A stretch of DNA of 64,000 nt from Microlunatus capsulatus (lineage in GTDB: Bacteria; Actinomycetota; Actinomycetes; Propionibacteriales; Propionibacteriaceae): the NCBI RefSeq assembly GCF_017876495.1, contig NZ_JAGIOB010000001.1, positions 4,154,001-4,218,000 of the forward strand, written 5' to 3'. A program made the translations under genes and the position numbers. Below, piece by piece: positions 17,019 to 25,677 of the stretch (position 1 is its first letter; every line of letters starts with the position of its first letter). The notes below the pieces were generated by a model. That model saw nothing but the letters and a program-made list of their open reading frames with translations, searched no databases and was not told where the DNA came from.

Positions 17019-17050
17019 CGACCCCTCCGTCGACGTGGACGGAGGGGTCG
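17019..17050 (-). terminator. Perfect 13-bp hairpin after the DUF7455 gene
   Basis: CGACCCCTCCGTC / GACGGAGGGGTCG with a 6-nt loop, starting 23 nt past the DUF7455 stop on the minus strand and 60 nt before the GH5 start. It should separate the two transcripts. Confidence 0.75.
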
Positions 17051-17072
17051 GGCGGTGGTTCGCGAGCCGGCG

Positions 17073-17270
17073 CTACTTGATCTTCGCGGACTCGTCGTGG
17101 ATCTCGAGCGCCACCTGCTTGAGCTTGTCGGCGTGCTCCTTGCCGTGGTGGGCGCAGAACAGGAGGTCGAACCCGCTGGCCAGGGTGACGCGGACGTATG
17201 CCTGGGCTCCGCACCGATCGCAACGATCGGCCGCAGTCAACTCGGCACCTTCGATGACTGAAGTGCTCAC
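17073..17270 (-). CDS. DUF7455 small zinc-ribbon-like protein
   Basis: 65-aa conserved actinobacterial protein. CDRCGAQAYVRVTL followed by LLFCAHHGKEH gives C-x2-C and C-x-H-H, a likely single zinc site. The helical tail is HADKLKQVALEIHDESAKIK. Function unknown; in many actinobacteria this gene lies next to parE or a principal sigma factor gene, and here it diverges from the parE-like gene. GTG at 17270 is used because the upstream extension is rich in A/T-ending codons and lacks the motif. Confidence 0.82.
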   Translation of the reverse strand: MSTSVIEGAELTAADRCDRCGAQAYVRVTLASGFDLLFCAHHGKEHADKLKQVALEIHDESAKIK

Positions 17271-17381
17271 GGGAGGCCTCGCTTCCTGATGATCAAGGAT
17301 GATCTTCGTCTGGGGGACTTGCCGGTGGTGGTGGTGCCTGGCTGGCCCCGTCCCCCTCCGTGTGTAGTCAACATCCAACCA

Positions 17382-17415
17382 GGCTCCGATTGTTCCCTTT
17401 CCCCATCTCGGAGCC
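17382..17415. promoter_or_regulatory. Inverted repeat in the DUF7455/parE intergenic region
   Basis: GGCTCCGA (17382-17389) and TCGGAGCC (17408-17415) flank an 18-nt T/C-rich loop within the most AT-rich stretch of this 277-nt divergent region. It could be an operator or an RNA hairpin in the DUF7455 leader. No regulator can be named. Confidence 0.35.
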
Positions 17416-17535
17416 ATGTCTCTTGTGTAACAACCGCCGCACCGGTGCGATCCGGGTCCGGCCGGTGCTCCTCGGGCGCTGGGGACACCCTCGGAGCAGT
17501 CAGCCTACGTTCCGGGTTCAAGGCGGCGTCAGGGG

Positions 17536-17547
17536 TACCCTCGCGGC
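17536..17547 (+). promoter_or_regulatory. -10 box of a leaderless parE-like transcript
   Basis: TACCCT (17536-17541), 6 nt, then the GTG start codon at 17548. This is the spacing found at many other genes of the window. Confidence 0.55.
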
Positions 17548-19623
17548 GTGCCCACCGCCACCCCGACCACCGAGAACCGTGAGTACGAGGCCCGGCACCT
17601 GCTGGTCCTCGAGGGTCTCGAGGCGGTCCGCAAGCGGCCGGCGATGTACATCGGCTCGACCGACACCCGCGGCCTCATGCACTGCCTCTGGGAGATCATC
17701 GACAACGCCGTGGACGAGGCCCTCGGCGGCCACGGCCGCGAGATCTCGGTGACGCTGCGCGCCGACGGCGGCATCGCCGTCGACGACCAGGCGCGCGGCA
17801 TCCCCGTCGACATCGAGCCGCGGACCGGGCTCTCCGGCGTCGAGGTCGTCTTCACCAAGCTGCACGCCGGCGGCAAGTTCGGCGCGGGCTCCTACAACGC
17901 GACCGGCGGCCTGCACGGCGTGGGCGCCTCGGTGGTCAACGCCCTCTCCACCCGGCTGGACGTCGAGGTCGACCGGATGGGCGCGACCTGGACGATGTCG
18001 TTCCGCCGTGGCGTGCCCGGCACCTTCGACGGACCCGGTCCGGACGCCGCGTTCACCCCCGGCGGGTCGCTCCGGAAGGCCGGTCGCGTCGCGAAGGGGC
18101 GGACCGGCACCCGCGTCGTCTACTGGCCCGACCGGCAGATCTTCCTGGCCGGCGCCCAGCTCTCGCTCACCGACCTGCACAACCGCGCCCGGCAGACCAG
18201 CTTCCTGGTGCCCGGCCTGGCCCTGCACGTCACCGACGCGCGCACCGACGAGGTGGCCCGGGAGACGTTCCTGCACGAGGGCGGCATCTCCGAGTACTGC
18301 GAGTTCCTCGCCCCCGACCGCTCGCTCACCGACGTCGTCCGGCTGCAGGGCACCGACCGCTTCACCGAGACGGTGCCGATGCTCGACGACGCCGGCCACA
18401 TGGAGCCGACCGACGTGGAGCGCGAGCTCGAGGTCGACGTGGCCGTCCGCTGGGGCGAGGGCTACGACACGACCCTGCGGTCCTACGTCAACATCATCGC
18501 CACCCCGAAGGGCGGCACCCACGTCGCGGGCTTCGAGCGCGCCCTGACCAAGAGCGTCGGCGCGGCCCTGCAGGGCAAGCGGCTGCTCAAGGCCGGTGAG
18601 GAGGTCGTCAAGGACGACGTCCTCGAGGGCCTGACCGCCGTCGTCACCGTCCGGCTGGCCGAGCCGCAGTTCGAGGGCCAGACCAAGGAGGTGCTGGGCA
18701 CCCCGGCGGTCTCCCGGCTGGTGGCCAAGGTCGTCGACCGCGAGCTGACCGCCTTCCTCGGCTCCACCAAGGCCGGCCCCAAGGCGCAGGCCCGCTCGGT
18801 GCTGGAGAAGGTCGTCGGCGCCTCGCGCGCCCGGGTGGCCGCCCGCGCCCACCGGGAGGCGACGCGGCGCAAGAACGCGCTGGAGTCCTCCTCGCTACCC
18901 GCGAAGCTGGTCGACTGCCGCAGCAACGACGTCGACCGCTCCGAGCTGTTCATCGTCGAGGGCGACTCGGCGCTGGGCACCGCCAAGCTGGCCCGGAGCT
19001 CGGAGTTCCAGGCGCTGCTGCCGATCCGCGGGAAGATCCTCAACGTCCAGAAGGCGTCCGTCGGCGACATGCTGAAGAACGCCGAGTGCGCCTCGATCAT
19101 CCAGGTGGTGGGGGCGGGCAGCGGCCGCAGCTTCGAGATGGAGGCGGCGCGCTACGGCAAGGTCATCTTCATGGCCGACGCCGACTCCGACGGCGCCCAC
19201 ATCCGCTGCCTGCTGGCCACCCTGTTCTTCCGCTACATGCGCCCGCTGGTGGACGCCGGCCGCGTCTACACCGCCGTCCCGCCGCTGCACCGCTTCGAGC
19301 TCACCAACCCGCGCAAGGGGATGGACCGCTACATCTACACGTACTCCGACGCCGAGTACCAGCGCAAGGCGGCCGAGCTGACGAAGAAGGGGCTGAACTT
19401 CAAGGAGCCCCAGCGCTACAAGGGCCTCGGCGAGATGGACGCCGACCAGCTGGCGGAGACGACGATGAACCCCCGGCACCGGACGCTGCGCCGGATGACC
19501 GTCGACGACGGGCTGATGGCCGAGACCGTCTTCGAGATGCTCATGGGCAACGACGTCGGCCCGCGCAAGGAGTTCATCATCGACGGCGCCTACTCCCTCG
19601 ACGCCGCCGCGATCGACGCCTAG
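17548..19623 (+). CDS. parE: DNA topoisomerase IV/gyrase-like subunit B
   Basis: 691-aa type IIA topoisomerase ATPase subunit. The GHKL ATPase is marked by E49/N53 (WEIIDNAVDEALGG), TGGLHGVGASVVNAL and the transducer region. The TOPRIM domain has E471 (IVEGDSALGTAK) and the D544 cluster (MADADSDGAHIR), and the C-terminus ends in the conserved MGNDVGPRKEFI. It pairs with the subunit A homologue at 22587-25037 to form an A2B2 enzyme that passes one duplex through another, relaxing or decatenating DNA. The canonical gyrBA pair of actinobacteria sits near the origin, so this is the second set; parE is the usual name, but gyrase-like activity cannot be excluded from sequence. Confidence 0.9.
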   Translation: MPTATPTTENREYEARHLLVLEGLEAVRKRPAMYIGSTDTRGLMHCLWEIIDNAVDEALGGHGREISVTLRADGGIAVDDQARGIPVDIEPRTGLSGVEVVFTKLHAGGKFGAGSYNATGGLHGVGASVVNALSTRLDVEVDRMGATWTMSFRRGVPGTFDGPGPDAAFTPGGSLRKAGRVAKGRTGTRVVYWPDRQIFLAGAQLSLTDLHNRARQTSFLVPGLALHVTDARTDEVARETFLHEGGISEYCEFLAPDRSLTDVVRLQGTDRFTETVPMLDDAGHMEPTDVERELEVDVAVRWGEGYDTTLRSYVNIIATPKGGTHVAGFERALTKSVGAALQGKRLLKAGEEVVKDDVLEGLTAVVTVRLAEPQFEGQTKEVLGTPAVSRLVAKVVDRELTAFLGSTKAGPKAQARSVLEKVVGASRARVAARAHREATRRKNALESSSLPAKLVDCRSNDVDRSELFIVEGDSALGTAKLARSSEFQALLPIRGKILNVQKASVGDMLKNAECASIIQVVGAGSGRSFEMEAARYGKVIFMADADSDGAHIRCLLATLFFRYMRPLVDAGRVYTAVPPLHRFELTNPRKGMDRYIYTYSDAEYQRKAAELTKKGLNFKEPQRYKGLGEMDADQLAETTMNPRHRTLRRMTVDDGLMAETVFEMLMGNDVGPRKEFIIDGAYSLDAAAIDA

Positions 19624-20360
19624 CCGCTCCGCGGCCGCCGCAGGGTCAGGACCAGGCTGGCCACCAGGTAGTAGGCGATGTAGGCCAGCGAGAGCCCGAG
19701 CAGGACCGGGCTGGGGCTCGGCATGTCCAGCAGCACCAGGGCGTAGAGCACCAGCCACAGCCCGGCCAGCACGAGGTTGAGCGTCCGGGCGGTCGGGGTG
19801 CGCGACGGGTAGATGTAGTGCACCGGCACGAAGACCAGCACCGAGCAGACGACGAGGACGGCCCCGGTGACGGCGGGCCCGAGGCCCAGCACGACGGCGT
19901 AGAACGCGACGACGTTCCAGTAGCTCGGGAAGCCGAGGAAGGCGTGGTCGGCGGTCTTGGCGTCGGTGCGGCAGAACTGGACGCAGGAGGCCAGCAGGGG
20001 GGCGGCGGCCAGCACGGCGCCCCACGGGCCCTCCGGCAGGTAGCCGCCGCTCCAGAGCAGCACGACGGGGACGAAGACGTAGGTCAGGTAGTCGACGATG
20101 TCGTCCAGCCGGGCGCCGTCGAAGCCGCGGATCGTCTCCTGCACGCGCAGCCGGCGGGCCAGGGTGCCGTCGGTGCCGTCGACGACGAGGGCGGCGAGCA
20201 GGATCCACAGGGCGTCGGCCGTCCGGCCGTCGACGGCGGCGACCACCGCGAGCAGGCCGAGCACCGCGCCGCTGGCGGTGTAGACGTGCAGGGCCCAGCC
20301 GGCGGCCCGGAGACGGCGGGAGGCCGTCCCGGCGGGCGGGGCGGCGGCGGTGCTGGTCAC
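19620..20360 (-). CDS. CDP-alcohol phosphatidyltransferase, phosphatidylcholine synthase-like
   Basis: 246-aa membrane enzyme of phospholipid synthesis. The CDP-alcohol transferase signature DGTLAR ... FDGARLDDIVD is present (about residues 64-90), with about eight hydrophobic membrane segments. The N-terminal AAGWALHVYTASGAVLGLLA resembles phosphatidylcholine synthase (Pcs), which condenses CDP-diacylglycerol with choline; phosphatidylserine synthase is the alternative. GTG at 20360 follows a GAGGAG ribosome site. The stop overlaps the parE stop by 4 nt in convergent orientation. The ribokinase gene lies 140 nt upstream on the same strand, so co-transcription is possible but not needed. Confidence 0.78.
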   Translation of the reverse strand: MTSTAAAPPAGTASRRLRAAGWALHVYTASGAVLGLLAVVAAVDGRTADALWILLAALVVDGTDGTLARRLRVQETIRGFDGARLDDIVDYLTYVFVPVVLLWSGGYLPEGPWGAVLAAAPLLASCVQFCRTDAKTADHAFLGFPSYWNVVAFYAVVLGLGPAVTGAVLVVCSVLVFVPVHYIYPSRTPTARTLNLVLAGLWLVLYALVLLDMPSPSPVLLGLSLAYIAYYLVASLVLTLRRPRSG

Positions 20361-20500
20361 GGGGCTCCTCGGGCGTGTCGTCCGACGGCGTCGGGTCCGG
20401 CGGAGTCTTCCACAGGCCCGGCCCCGCGCGGCGGAGGTCGGCGTGGACCCGCCCGCCCACCGCCCGCTCCCGGTCCACCGGCCCGAAGCAGGGGCCGGTC

Positions 20501-21376
20501 TCAGAGCTCGGGTTGCGCGCCGCGGTGCTGGACGGCGGCGGCGCCGGCGGCCACCCCGGCGGCGCAGGCCCGGCCGAGGTCGTCGTCGGCCAGCAGGGCC
20601 GCCGCGGCGGCACCCACGAAGGCGTCGCCGGCCCCGGTGGTGTCGACGACCTCGACCCGCGCGCTGGCCCGGGCGCCGGAGCCGGCCGGGGAGGCGTAGG
20701 CCGCCCCGTCCCCGCCCAGGGTGATGACGACCGAGCGGCAGCGGCCGGCCAGCAGGGCCAGCAGGGCGTCGGTGCCGTCGGGGTGCTCGCCCAGGGCGGC
20801 GGCCAGGTCGGCGGCCTCGTGCTCGTTGACGACCAGCGGGTCGCAGAGGGCCAGCAGCTCCGGCGTCGCCGCGCGGTAGGGCGCCAGGTTGTGGACGAAG
20901 CGGACCTCGTGCGCGGCGGCCCAGGCGGCGGCCGCCTCGACGCAGGCCACGCTGAGCTCGCCCTGGGTGAGGACGAGGCCGACGTCGTCCACCGCGTCCA
21001 GGCCGGCGGTGACCTGCGCGGGGGTGAGCGCGGCGTTCGCGCCGCCGCTGACGACGATGCAGTTCTCCCCGTCGTCGTCGACCAGGACGGTGGCGCCGCC
21101 GGACTCGACGTCGGGCAGCCGGAGGAGCTGGTCGAGCTCGACGCCGCGGCGGCCCAGCTCGTCGACGAGCATGGTGCCAGCCGCGTCGGTGCCGACGGCC
21201 CCGACCATGACGCTGCGCGCCCCGGCCCGGGCGACGGCGCAGGCCTGGTTGGCGCCCTTGCCGCCGGGGGAGGTGCGGGAGCCCAGCGCCAGCACGGTCT
21301 CGCCGGGCCCGGGGATGCGGGCGACGTGCAGAGAGGTGTCGGCGTTGACCGAGCCGACCACGACGACGGCGCTCAC
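20501..21376 (-). CDS. PfkB-family carbohydrate kinase, ribokinase-like
   Basis: 291-aa sugar kinase. It has the PfkB signature 1 region SPGGKGANQACAVARAG (about 34-50), strand VVVVGSVNADTSLHVARIPG at the start, and signature 2 VDTTGAGDAFVGAAAAALL with catalytic Asp near residue 247. The pattern is that of ribokinase (RbsK: phosphorylates ribose or deoxyribose with ATP), but no ribose transporter is adjacent, so substrate is inferred only. GTG 21376 overlaps the flavin reductase stop as GTGA, so it is translationally coupled as the distal gene of that operon. Confidence 0.82.
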   Translation of the reverse strand: MSAVVVVGSVNADTSLHVARIPGPGETVLALGSRTSPGGKGANQACAVARAGARSVMVGAVGTDAAGTMLVDELGRRGVELDQLLRLPDVESGGATVLVDDDGENCIVVSGGANAALTPAQVTAGLDAVDDVGLVLTQGELSVACVEAAAAWAAAHEVRFVHNLAPYRAATPELLALCDPLVVNEHEAADLAAALGEHPDGTDALLALLAGRCRSVVITLGGDGAAYASPAGSGARASARVEVVDTTGAGDAFVGAAAAALLADDDLGRACAAGVAAGAAAVQHRGAQPEL

Positions 21377-21990
21377 GCGGGCCGCACCATGTCGAAGCGC
21401 TGCTCGGCGGTGACGGCGAAGTAGGTGCTCGGCCCGCCGCCGCGGAGCACGGGCTCGGCCCGCGCGGTGTCGTAGACGCCGTCCACCAGCAGCTCCTCGT
21501 CGATGTGCACGGCGACGACCTCGCCGAGGCTGAGCCAGGCGTCGAGCTCGGCGCCGTGCTGGTCGGTGAGCCGGACCAGCTGGGTGAGCCGGCACTCGAA
21601 GGCGACCGGCGCCCCGGCGACCCGCTCGGGCGCCACGTCGGTCGAGGGGACGCCGTGCAGGCCGGCCAGCTCGAACTCGTCGACCTCGGGGCCGACGGTG
21701 GCCGAGGTGGCGTTCATCGCCTCGGCCTGGGCGCGGGTGACGAGGTTCCAGGTGAACTCGCCCGTCTCGGCGATGTTGCGCACCGAGTGCTTGTAGCCGG
21801 TGCTGGAGAACCCGACGACGGGCGGGGTGTAGTTGAAGGCGTTGAAGAAGCTGTACGGCGCGACGTTGCGGACGCCGGCGGCCGAGACCGTCGAGACCCA
21901 GCCGATCGGCCGGGGGCCGACGATGGCGTTGAACGGGTCGTGCGGCAACCGGTGACCCTCCGCGGGCCGGTAGGAGTGGGTGCCCATCAC
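21373..21990 (-). CDS. Flavin reductase-like (FMN-binding split barrel) protein
   Basis: 205-aa protein of the flavin reductase domain family (PF01613). HDPFNAIVGPRPIGWVSTVS at about residues 17-36, NVAPYSFFNAFNYTPPVVGF and the NIAETGEFTWNLVTRAQAEA block are typical of the branch that includes uncharacterised FMN-binding oxidoreductases rather than two-component monooxygenase reductases. It should bind FMN as a dimer. The carbonic anhydrase gene ends 10 nt upstream and the ribokinase follows with a GTGA overlap, so the three probably form an operon. Start GTG 21990 or ATG 21987. Confidence 0.85.
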   Translation of the reverse strand: MMGTHSYRPAEGHRLPHDPFNAIVGPRPIGWVSTVSAAGVRNVAPYSFFNAFNYTPPVVGFSSTGYKHSVRNIAETGEFTWNLVTRAQAEAMNATSATVGPEVDEFELAGLHGVPSTDVAPERVAGAPVAFECRLTQLVRLTDQHGAELDAWLSLGEVVAVHIDEELLVDGVYDTARAEPVLRGGGPSTYFAVTAEQRFDMVRPA

Positions 21991-22000
21991 CGCGCCCCGC

Positions 22001-22516
22001 TCACAGCACCTGCGTCAGGGCGCCGGAGTCGACGTCGTAGAGGAAGCCGCCCACCTGCACGCGGCCGGCGAGGTGGGGGTGCTCCCGCAGCAGCGCCACG
22101 TCCTCGACCAGCCGGGCGTGCTGGTCGGGGGAGGCGCCGATGCTGAGGTCCGAGAGGTCCTCCCCGGTGGCGGCGCGGGCGCGGTCGACGATGTCGGCGT
22201 CCTCGCCGCTCGCCATCGCGCACCGGGTGTGCGGGACGACGAGGATCCGCTCGACGCCCAGCAGGTGCACCCCGAGCACGCAGCCGACGAGCGCGTCGGG
22301 GGTGATCCGGCCGCCCGGGGTGCGCAGGATCTTGGCGTCGCCGATCCGCAGGCCGATCATCCCCAGGGGCTCGATCCGGGAGTCCATGCAGGTGACCATG
22401 GCGACGCCCGCACGGGCGATGCCGTCGAAGCCGCCGTCGGTGAAGCCGGCCTGGTACGCGGCGTTGTGCGCCAGCAGGTCGGCGAAGCCGTCCGCGGCGG
22501 GGGTCGGGGTGCTCAC
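22001..22516 (-). CDS. Beta-class carbonic anhydrase
   Basis: 171-aa zinc enzyme that interconverts CO2 and bicarbonate. The zinc ligands C43, H96 and C99 (MVTCMDSR; VVPHTRCAM) and the catalytic dyad D45/R47 are visible. The length fits the short beta class common in actinobacteria (Rv1284 type). GTG 22516 lies 7 nt after TACGCT on the minus strand, giving a probable leaderless start and excluding a 19-codon N-terminal extension. It lies 70 nt downstream of the parC-like stop and heads the flavin reductase/ribokinase run. Confidence 0.9.
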   Translation of the reverse strand: MSTPTPAADGFADLLAHNAAYQAGFTDGGFDGIARAGVAMVTCMDSRIEPLGMIGLRIGDAKILRTPGGRITPDALVGCVLGVHLLGVERILVVPHTRCAMASGEDADIVDRARAATGEDLSDLSIGASPDQHARLVEDVALLREHPHLAGRVQVGGFLYDVDSGALTQVL

Positions 22517-22586
22517 GGCGCCCAGCGTAGGACCGTTCGCCCCTCCCGCCGTCCCCTGTCCGGGACCCTCCACCTCCGGGCCGCCC

Positions 22587-25037
22587 TCAGGCCCGGGGCG
22601 ACGCGACGGCGGCGACCGGCTGACCGGCCGGGGTGCCCGAGCCGTCGCGGCGGCCGTCGGCCGGCGGCAGGTCTACCGGGGCGCCGCTGGCCGCGGCGGC
22701 CATCGCCGGCGCCGGTCCGGCCCAGGCCAGCAGCAGGGCGTCCTCCCCGCGCAGGAACCGGTGGCAGCGGACGCCGCCGGTGGCCCGGCCCTTGGCCGGG
22801 TACTCGCTGAACGGGGTCACCTTGACGGTGCCCGCGTCGGTGCCGGGCAGGGCCGCGGAGCTGCCGGCGACCGTCACCACGAGGGCGTCGGCCGACGGGA
22901 CGGTGCCGAAGAACACCGCGCGGGCCCCGGCCGCCAGCTTGATGCCGGCCATCCCGCCGCCGGCCCGGCCCTGGGGCCGCACGACCGAGGCGGGGAAGTG
23001 CAGCAGCTGGGCGTCGCTGGAGACGAAGACCAGCTCGACGTCGGCGCTGGTCAGCTCGACGGCACCGACGACCCGGTCGCCCGGCTCCAGCCGGATCACC
23101 TCCCAGGCGTCCTTGGCCAGCACCTCGGCGTTGACCCGCTTGACGACGCCGGCGGCCGTGCCCAGGGCCAGGCCGGGGGAGTCGGGCGACAGCGTCGTCA
23201 GGGCCAGCGGCTGCTCGTCGGGCTCCAGGGTGACGAGCTCGGTGACGTGGGTGCCGCCCTGCAGGTTGGGCGCGCTCGCCGTCGTCGGCACCGTCGGCAG
23301 GTCGAGCGCGCTGACCCGCACCAGCCGTCCGGTGCTGGTCAGCAGCCCGACGTCGCCGCGGGCGGTGCCCAGCACCGTCGAGCGCAGGACGTCGTGGTTG
23401 GTCCGGTCGCCGCCCTCGGGCAGCGGCTCGGCGTCGGCGGTCCGGGCCAGCAGCCCGGTGGAGGAGAGCAGGATGCGGCAGGGGTCGTCGGCCACCTCCA
23501 GCGGCGTCGTGGCCGCCGTGGTGGCCACGCCGCTGGAGGCCAGCAGGATCGTCCGGCGCGGGGTGCCGTGCGCCTTGGCGATGCCGGCCAGCTCGTCGCC
23601 GACGAGGGTCCGCAGCCGCTCCTGGTCGTCGAGGATCGCGCTGAGCTCGGCGATCTCGGCGGTGAGCGAGTCGCGCTCGGTCTCCAGCTCCAGCGTGCTG
23701 AAGCGGGTGAGCCGGCGCAGCGGCATCTCGAGGATGTAGTTGGCCTGCAGCTCGCTGAGCTCGAAGGCCTCGCGCAGCCGGGTGCGGGCGGCGGCGGTGT
23801 CGTCGCTGCCACGGATGATGGCGATGACGTCGTCGATGTCGAGGATCGCCAGGATCAGGCCCTGGACCAGGTGCAGCCGCTCCTCGGCCTTGCGGCGGGC
23901 GAAGGCGGTGCGGCGGCGGGTCACCTCGTAGCGGTGCTCGAGGAAGACGGTCAGAAGGTCGCGCAGGCTCAGCGTCCGCGGCTGGCCGTCCACCAGGGCC
24001 ACCGCGTTGATCGCGAAGTTGTCCTCCATCTTGGTCTGCTTGTAGAGCTGCTCCAGCAGGGCGTCGGGGTTGAAGCCGTTCTTCACCTCGATGACCAGCC
24101 GGGTGCCGTTCGTGGAGAGGTCGGTGAGGTCCTTGACGTCGGCGATGCCCTGCAGCTTGCGCGCGGTGACGAGGGTCTTGATCTGCTCGATCACGCGCTC
24201 GGGGCCCACCATGTAGGGCAGCTCGGTGACGACGATGCCCTTGCGCCGCGGGTGCACCTGCTCGATGCGGGCGGTGGCGCGGATGCGGAACGAGCCCTTG
24301 CCGGTCCGGTAGGCGTCGCGGATGCCGTCGAGGCCGATGATCCGGCCGCCGCTGGGCAGGTCGGGCCCGGGCACGAAGCGCATCAGGGCGTCGACGTCGG
24401 CGTCGGGGTGCCTGATGAGGTGCCGGAGCGCCTGGACGACCTCGACGAGGTTGTGCGGCGCGCAGTTGGTGGCCATCCCGACGGCGATCCCGGACGCGCC
24501 GTTGACCAGCAGGTTGGGGAAGGCGGCGGGCAGGACGGTCGGCTCGACGTCCTTGCCGTCGTAGTTGGGCTTGAAGTCGACGGTGTCCTGGTCGAGGCCG
24601 TCGGTCATCGCGGCGGCGGCGGTGGCCATCCGGCACTCGGTGTAGCGCATGGCCGCCGGCCCGGAGTCCAGCGAGCCGAAGTTGCCGTGCCCGTCGACCA
24701 GCGGCAGCCGCATCGTCCACGGCTGGGCGGTGCGGACGAGGGCGTCGTAGATCGCCGTGTCGCCGTGCGGGTGGTACAGGCCCATCACCTGGCCGACGAC
24801 GCGGGCGCACTTCACGTGGGCGCGGTCGGGCCGCACCCCCATCTCGTTCATCGAGTAGAGGATCCGGCGCTGCACCGGCTTGAGGCCGTCGCGGGCGTCG
24901 GGCAGGGCCCGGGAGTAGATGACGGAGTAGGCGTACTCGAGGAAGCTCGTCTGCATCTCCGAGGAGACGTCGACGTCGAGGATCCGCTCGACGAAGTCGT
25001 CGTCCGGCGGGGGCGCGGTCCGGCTGCTACGCGCCAT
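22587..25037 (-). CDS. parC: DNA topoisomerase IV/gyrase-like subunit A
   Basis: 816-aa DNA-cleaving subunit. The N-terminal winged-helix/tower part carries the catalytic Y132 in [10 protein letters not shown]; the quinolone-resistance region is [14 protein letters not shown], with Thr (T94) where Ser is typical. The [22 protein letters not shown] region and a coiled-coil ([18 protein letters not shown]) follow, then a beta-pinwheel C-terminal domain from about 500. A canonical gyrase GyrA-box QRRGGRG was not seen, which favours a decatenase role, although the pinwheel has a degenerate QGRAGGG. ATG 25037 has GGAG upstream. It is oriented toward parE with four unrelated genes in between. Confidence 0.9.
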   Translation of the reverse strand: MARSSRTAPPPDDDFVERILDVDVSSEMQTSFLEYAYSVIYSRALPDARDGLKPVQRRILYSMNEMGVRPDRAHVKCARVVGQVMGLYHPHGDTAIYDALVRTAQPWTMRLPLVDGHGNFGSLDSGPAAMRYTECRMATAAAAMTDGLDQDTVDFKPNYDGKDVEPTVLPAAFPNLLVNGASGIAVGMATNCAPHNLVEVVQALRHLIRHPDADVDALMRFVPGPDLPSGGRIIGLDGIRDAYRTGKGSFRIRATARIEQVHPRRKGIVVTELPYMVGPERVIEQIKTLVTARKLQGIADVKDLTDLSTNGTRLVIEVKNGFNPDALLEQLYKQTKMEDNFAINAVALVDGQPRTLSLRDLLTVFLEHRYEVTRRRTAFARRKAEERLHLVQGLILAILDIDDVIAIIRGSDDTAAARTRLREAFELSELQANYILEMPLRRLTRFSTLELETERDSLTAEIAELSAILDDQERLRTLVGDELAGIAKAHGTPRRTILLASSGVATTAATTPLEVADDPCRILLSSTGLLARTADAEPLPEGGDRTNHDVLRSTVLGTARGDVGLLTSTGRLVRVSALDLPTVPTTASAPNLQGGTHVTELVTLEPDEQPLALTTLSPDSPGLALGTAAGVVKRVNAEVLAKDAWEVIRLEPGDRVVGAVELTSADVELVFVSSDAQLLHFPASVVRPQGRAGGGMAGIKLAAGARAVFFGTVPSADALVVTVAGSSAALPGTDAGTVKVTPFSEYPAKGRATGGVRCHRFLRGEDALLLAWAGPAPAMAAAASGAPVDLPPADGRRDGSGTPAGQPVAAVASPRA

Positions 25038-25130
25038 GGTTCGCTCCGAGCTCGTTCACGGACCGATTCTGCCTGCCGGGCGCCGCCGTCCCGGACACCG
25101 TGCACACGGGCGGGACCCGTGTCGGGGCGC

Positions 25131-25142
25131 TAGCGTCACCGC
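25131..25142 (+). promoter_or_regulatory. -10 box of a leaderless VOC transcript
   Basis: TAGCGT (25131-25136), 6 nt, then GTG at 25143. Confidence 0.5.
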
Positions 25143-25526
25143 GTGGACGAGATGACGGTGCCCGACGGCCTGCGCTTCGTGGCCGTCTCGCTGGACTGCG
25201 CCGACCCCGAGGAGCTGGCGGACTTCTACCTCGCCCTGCTGGGCGGCCACCGGCGCTGGACCTCCGCCCGCAGCGTCGGGGTGCAGACCCCGGGCCTGCT
25301 GCTGGTGCCGCAGCGGGTCGAGGGCTACGTGCCGCCGGTCTGGCCGGGGTCCCCGCTGGTGCACCTGGACCTGACGGCGGGCGCGGACCTCGACGGCCCG
25401 GTCCGGCGGGCGCTCGACCTCGGCGCCCGGCGCGCCGACGTCCAGCCCGACCCGCGCTGGACGGTCCTGCTGGACCCGGCCGGCCACCCGTTCTGCATCA
25501 CCACGCTCGCGCCCGCGCCGGAGTGA
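25143..25526 (+). CDS. VOC/glyoxalase-like protein
   Basis: 127-aa single VOC domain. RFVAVSLDCADPEELADFYL forms the first strand and helix, HLDLTAGADLDGPVRRALDL the middle, and TVLLDPAGHPFCITTL the last strand with the family's D-P-x-G-x-P-F-C ending common in actinobacterial glyoxalase-like proteins. Such proteins dimerise and may bind a metal; substrate unknown. It diverges from the parC-like gene and is convergent with the acyl-CoA synthetase gene. Confidence 0.85.
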   Translation: MDEMTVPDGLRFVAVSLDCADPEELADFYLALLGGHRRWTSARSVGVQTPGLLLVPQRVEGYVPPVWPGSPLVHLDLTAGADLDGPVRRALDLGARRADVQPDPRWTVLLDPAGHPFCITTLAPAPE

Positions 25527-25576
25527 GGGCGCCCACCGCGCTCCGAACCCACCGCGCACTGAGCCGCCCACCGCGC

Positions 25577-25611
25577 CCTGAGCTCGTCGAAGGGCCTTCG
25601 ACAGGCTCAGG
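25577..25611. repeat. Palindromic repeat R1 (two facing copies)
   Basis: CCTGAGCTCGTCGAAGG and CCTTCGACAGGCTCAGG face each other with one base between, giving a near-perfect 17-bp hairpin. It sits between convergent genes (VOC stop 25526, acyl-CoA synthetase stop 25678) and is followed by degenerate GGCTCAGGCAGCGG copies up to about 25665. The same unit occurs at three other loci. Confidence 0.8.
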
Positions 25612-25677
25612 CAGCGGGGGTAGAGCTCAGGTCAGGCAGCGGAGGCCGGGCTCAGGCAGCGGGAGCTCGGCCGGGGG

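Noticed and set aside
22140-25133. 997-aa plus-strand open frame opposite parC
   Set aside because: Shadow frame; the minus strand encodes the full topoisomerase subunit with catalytic Tyr.
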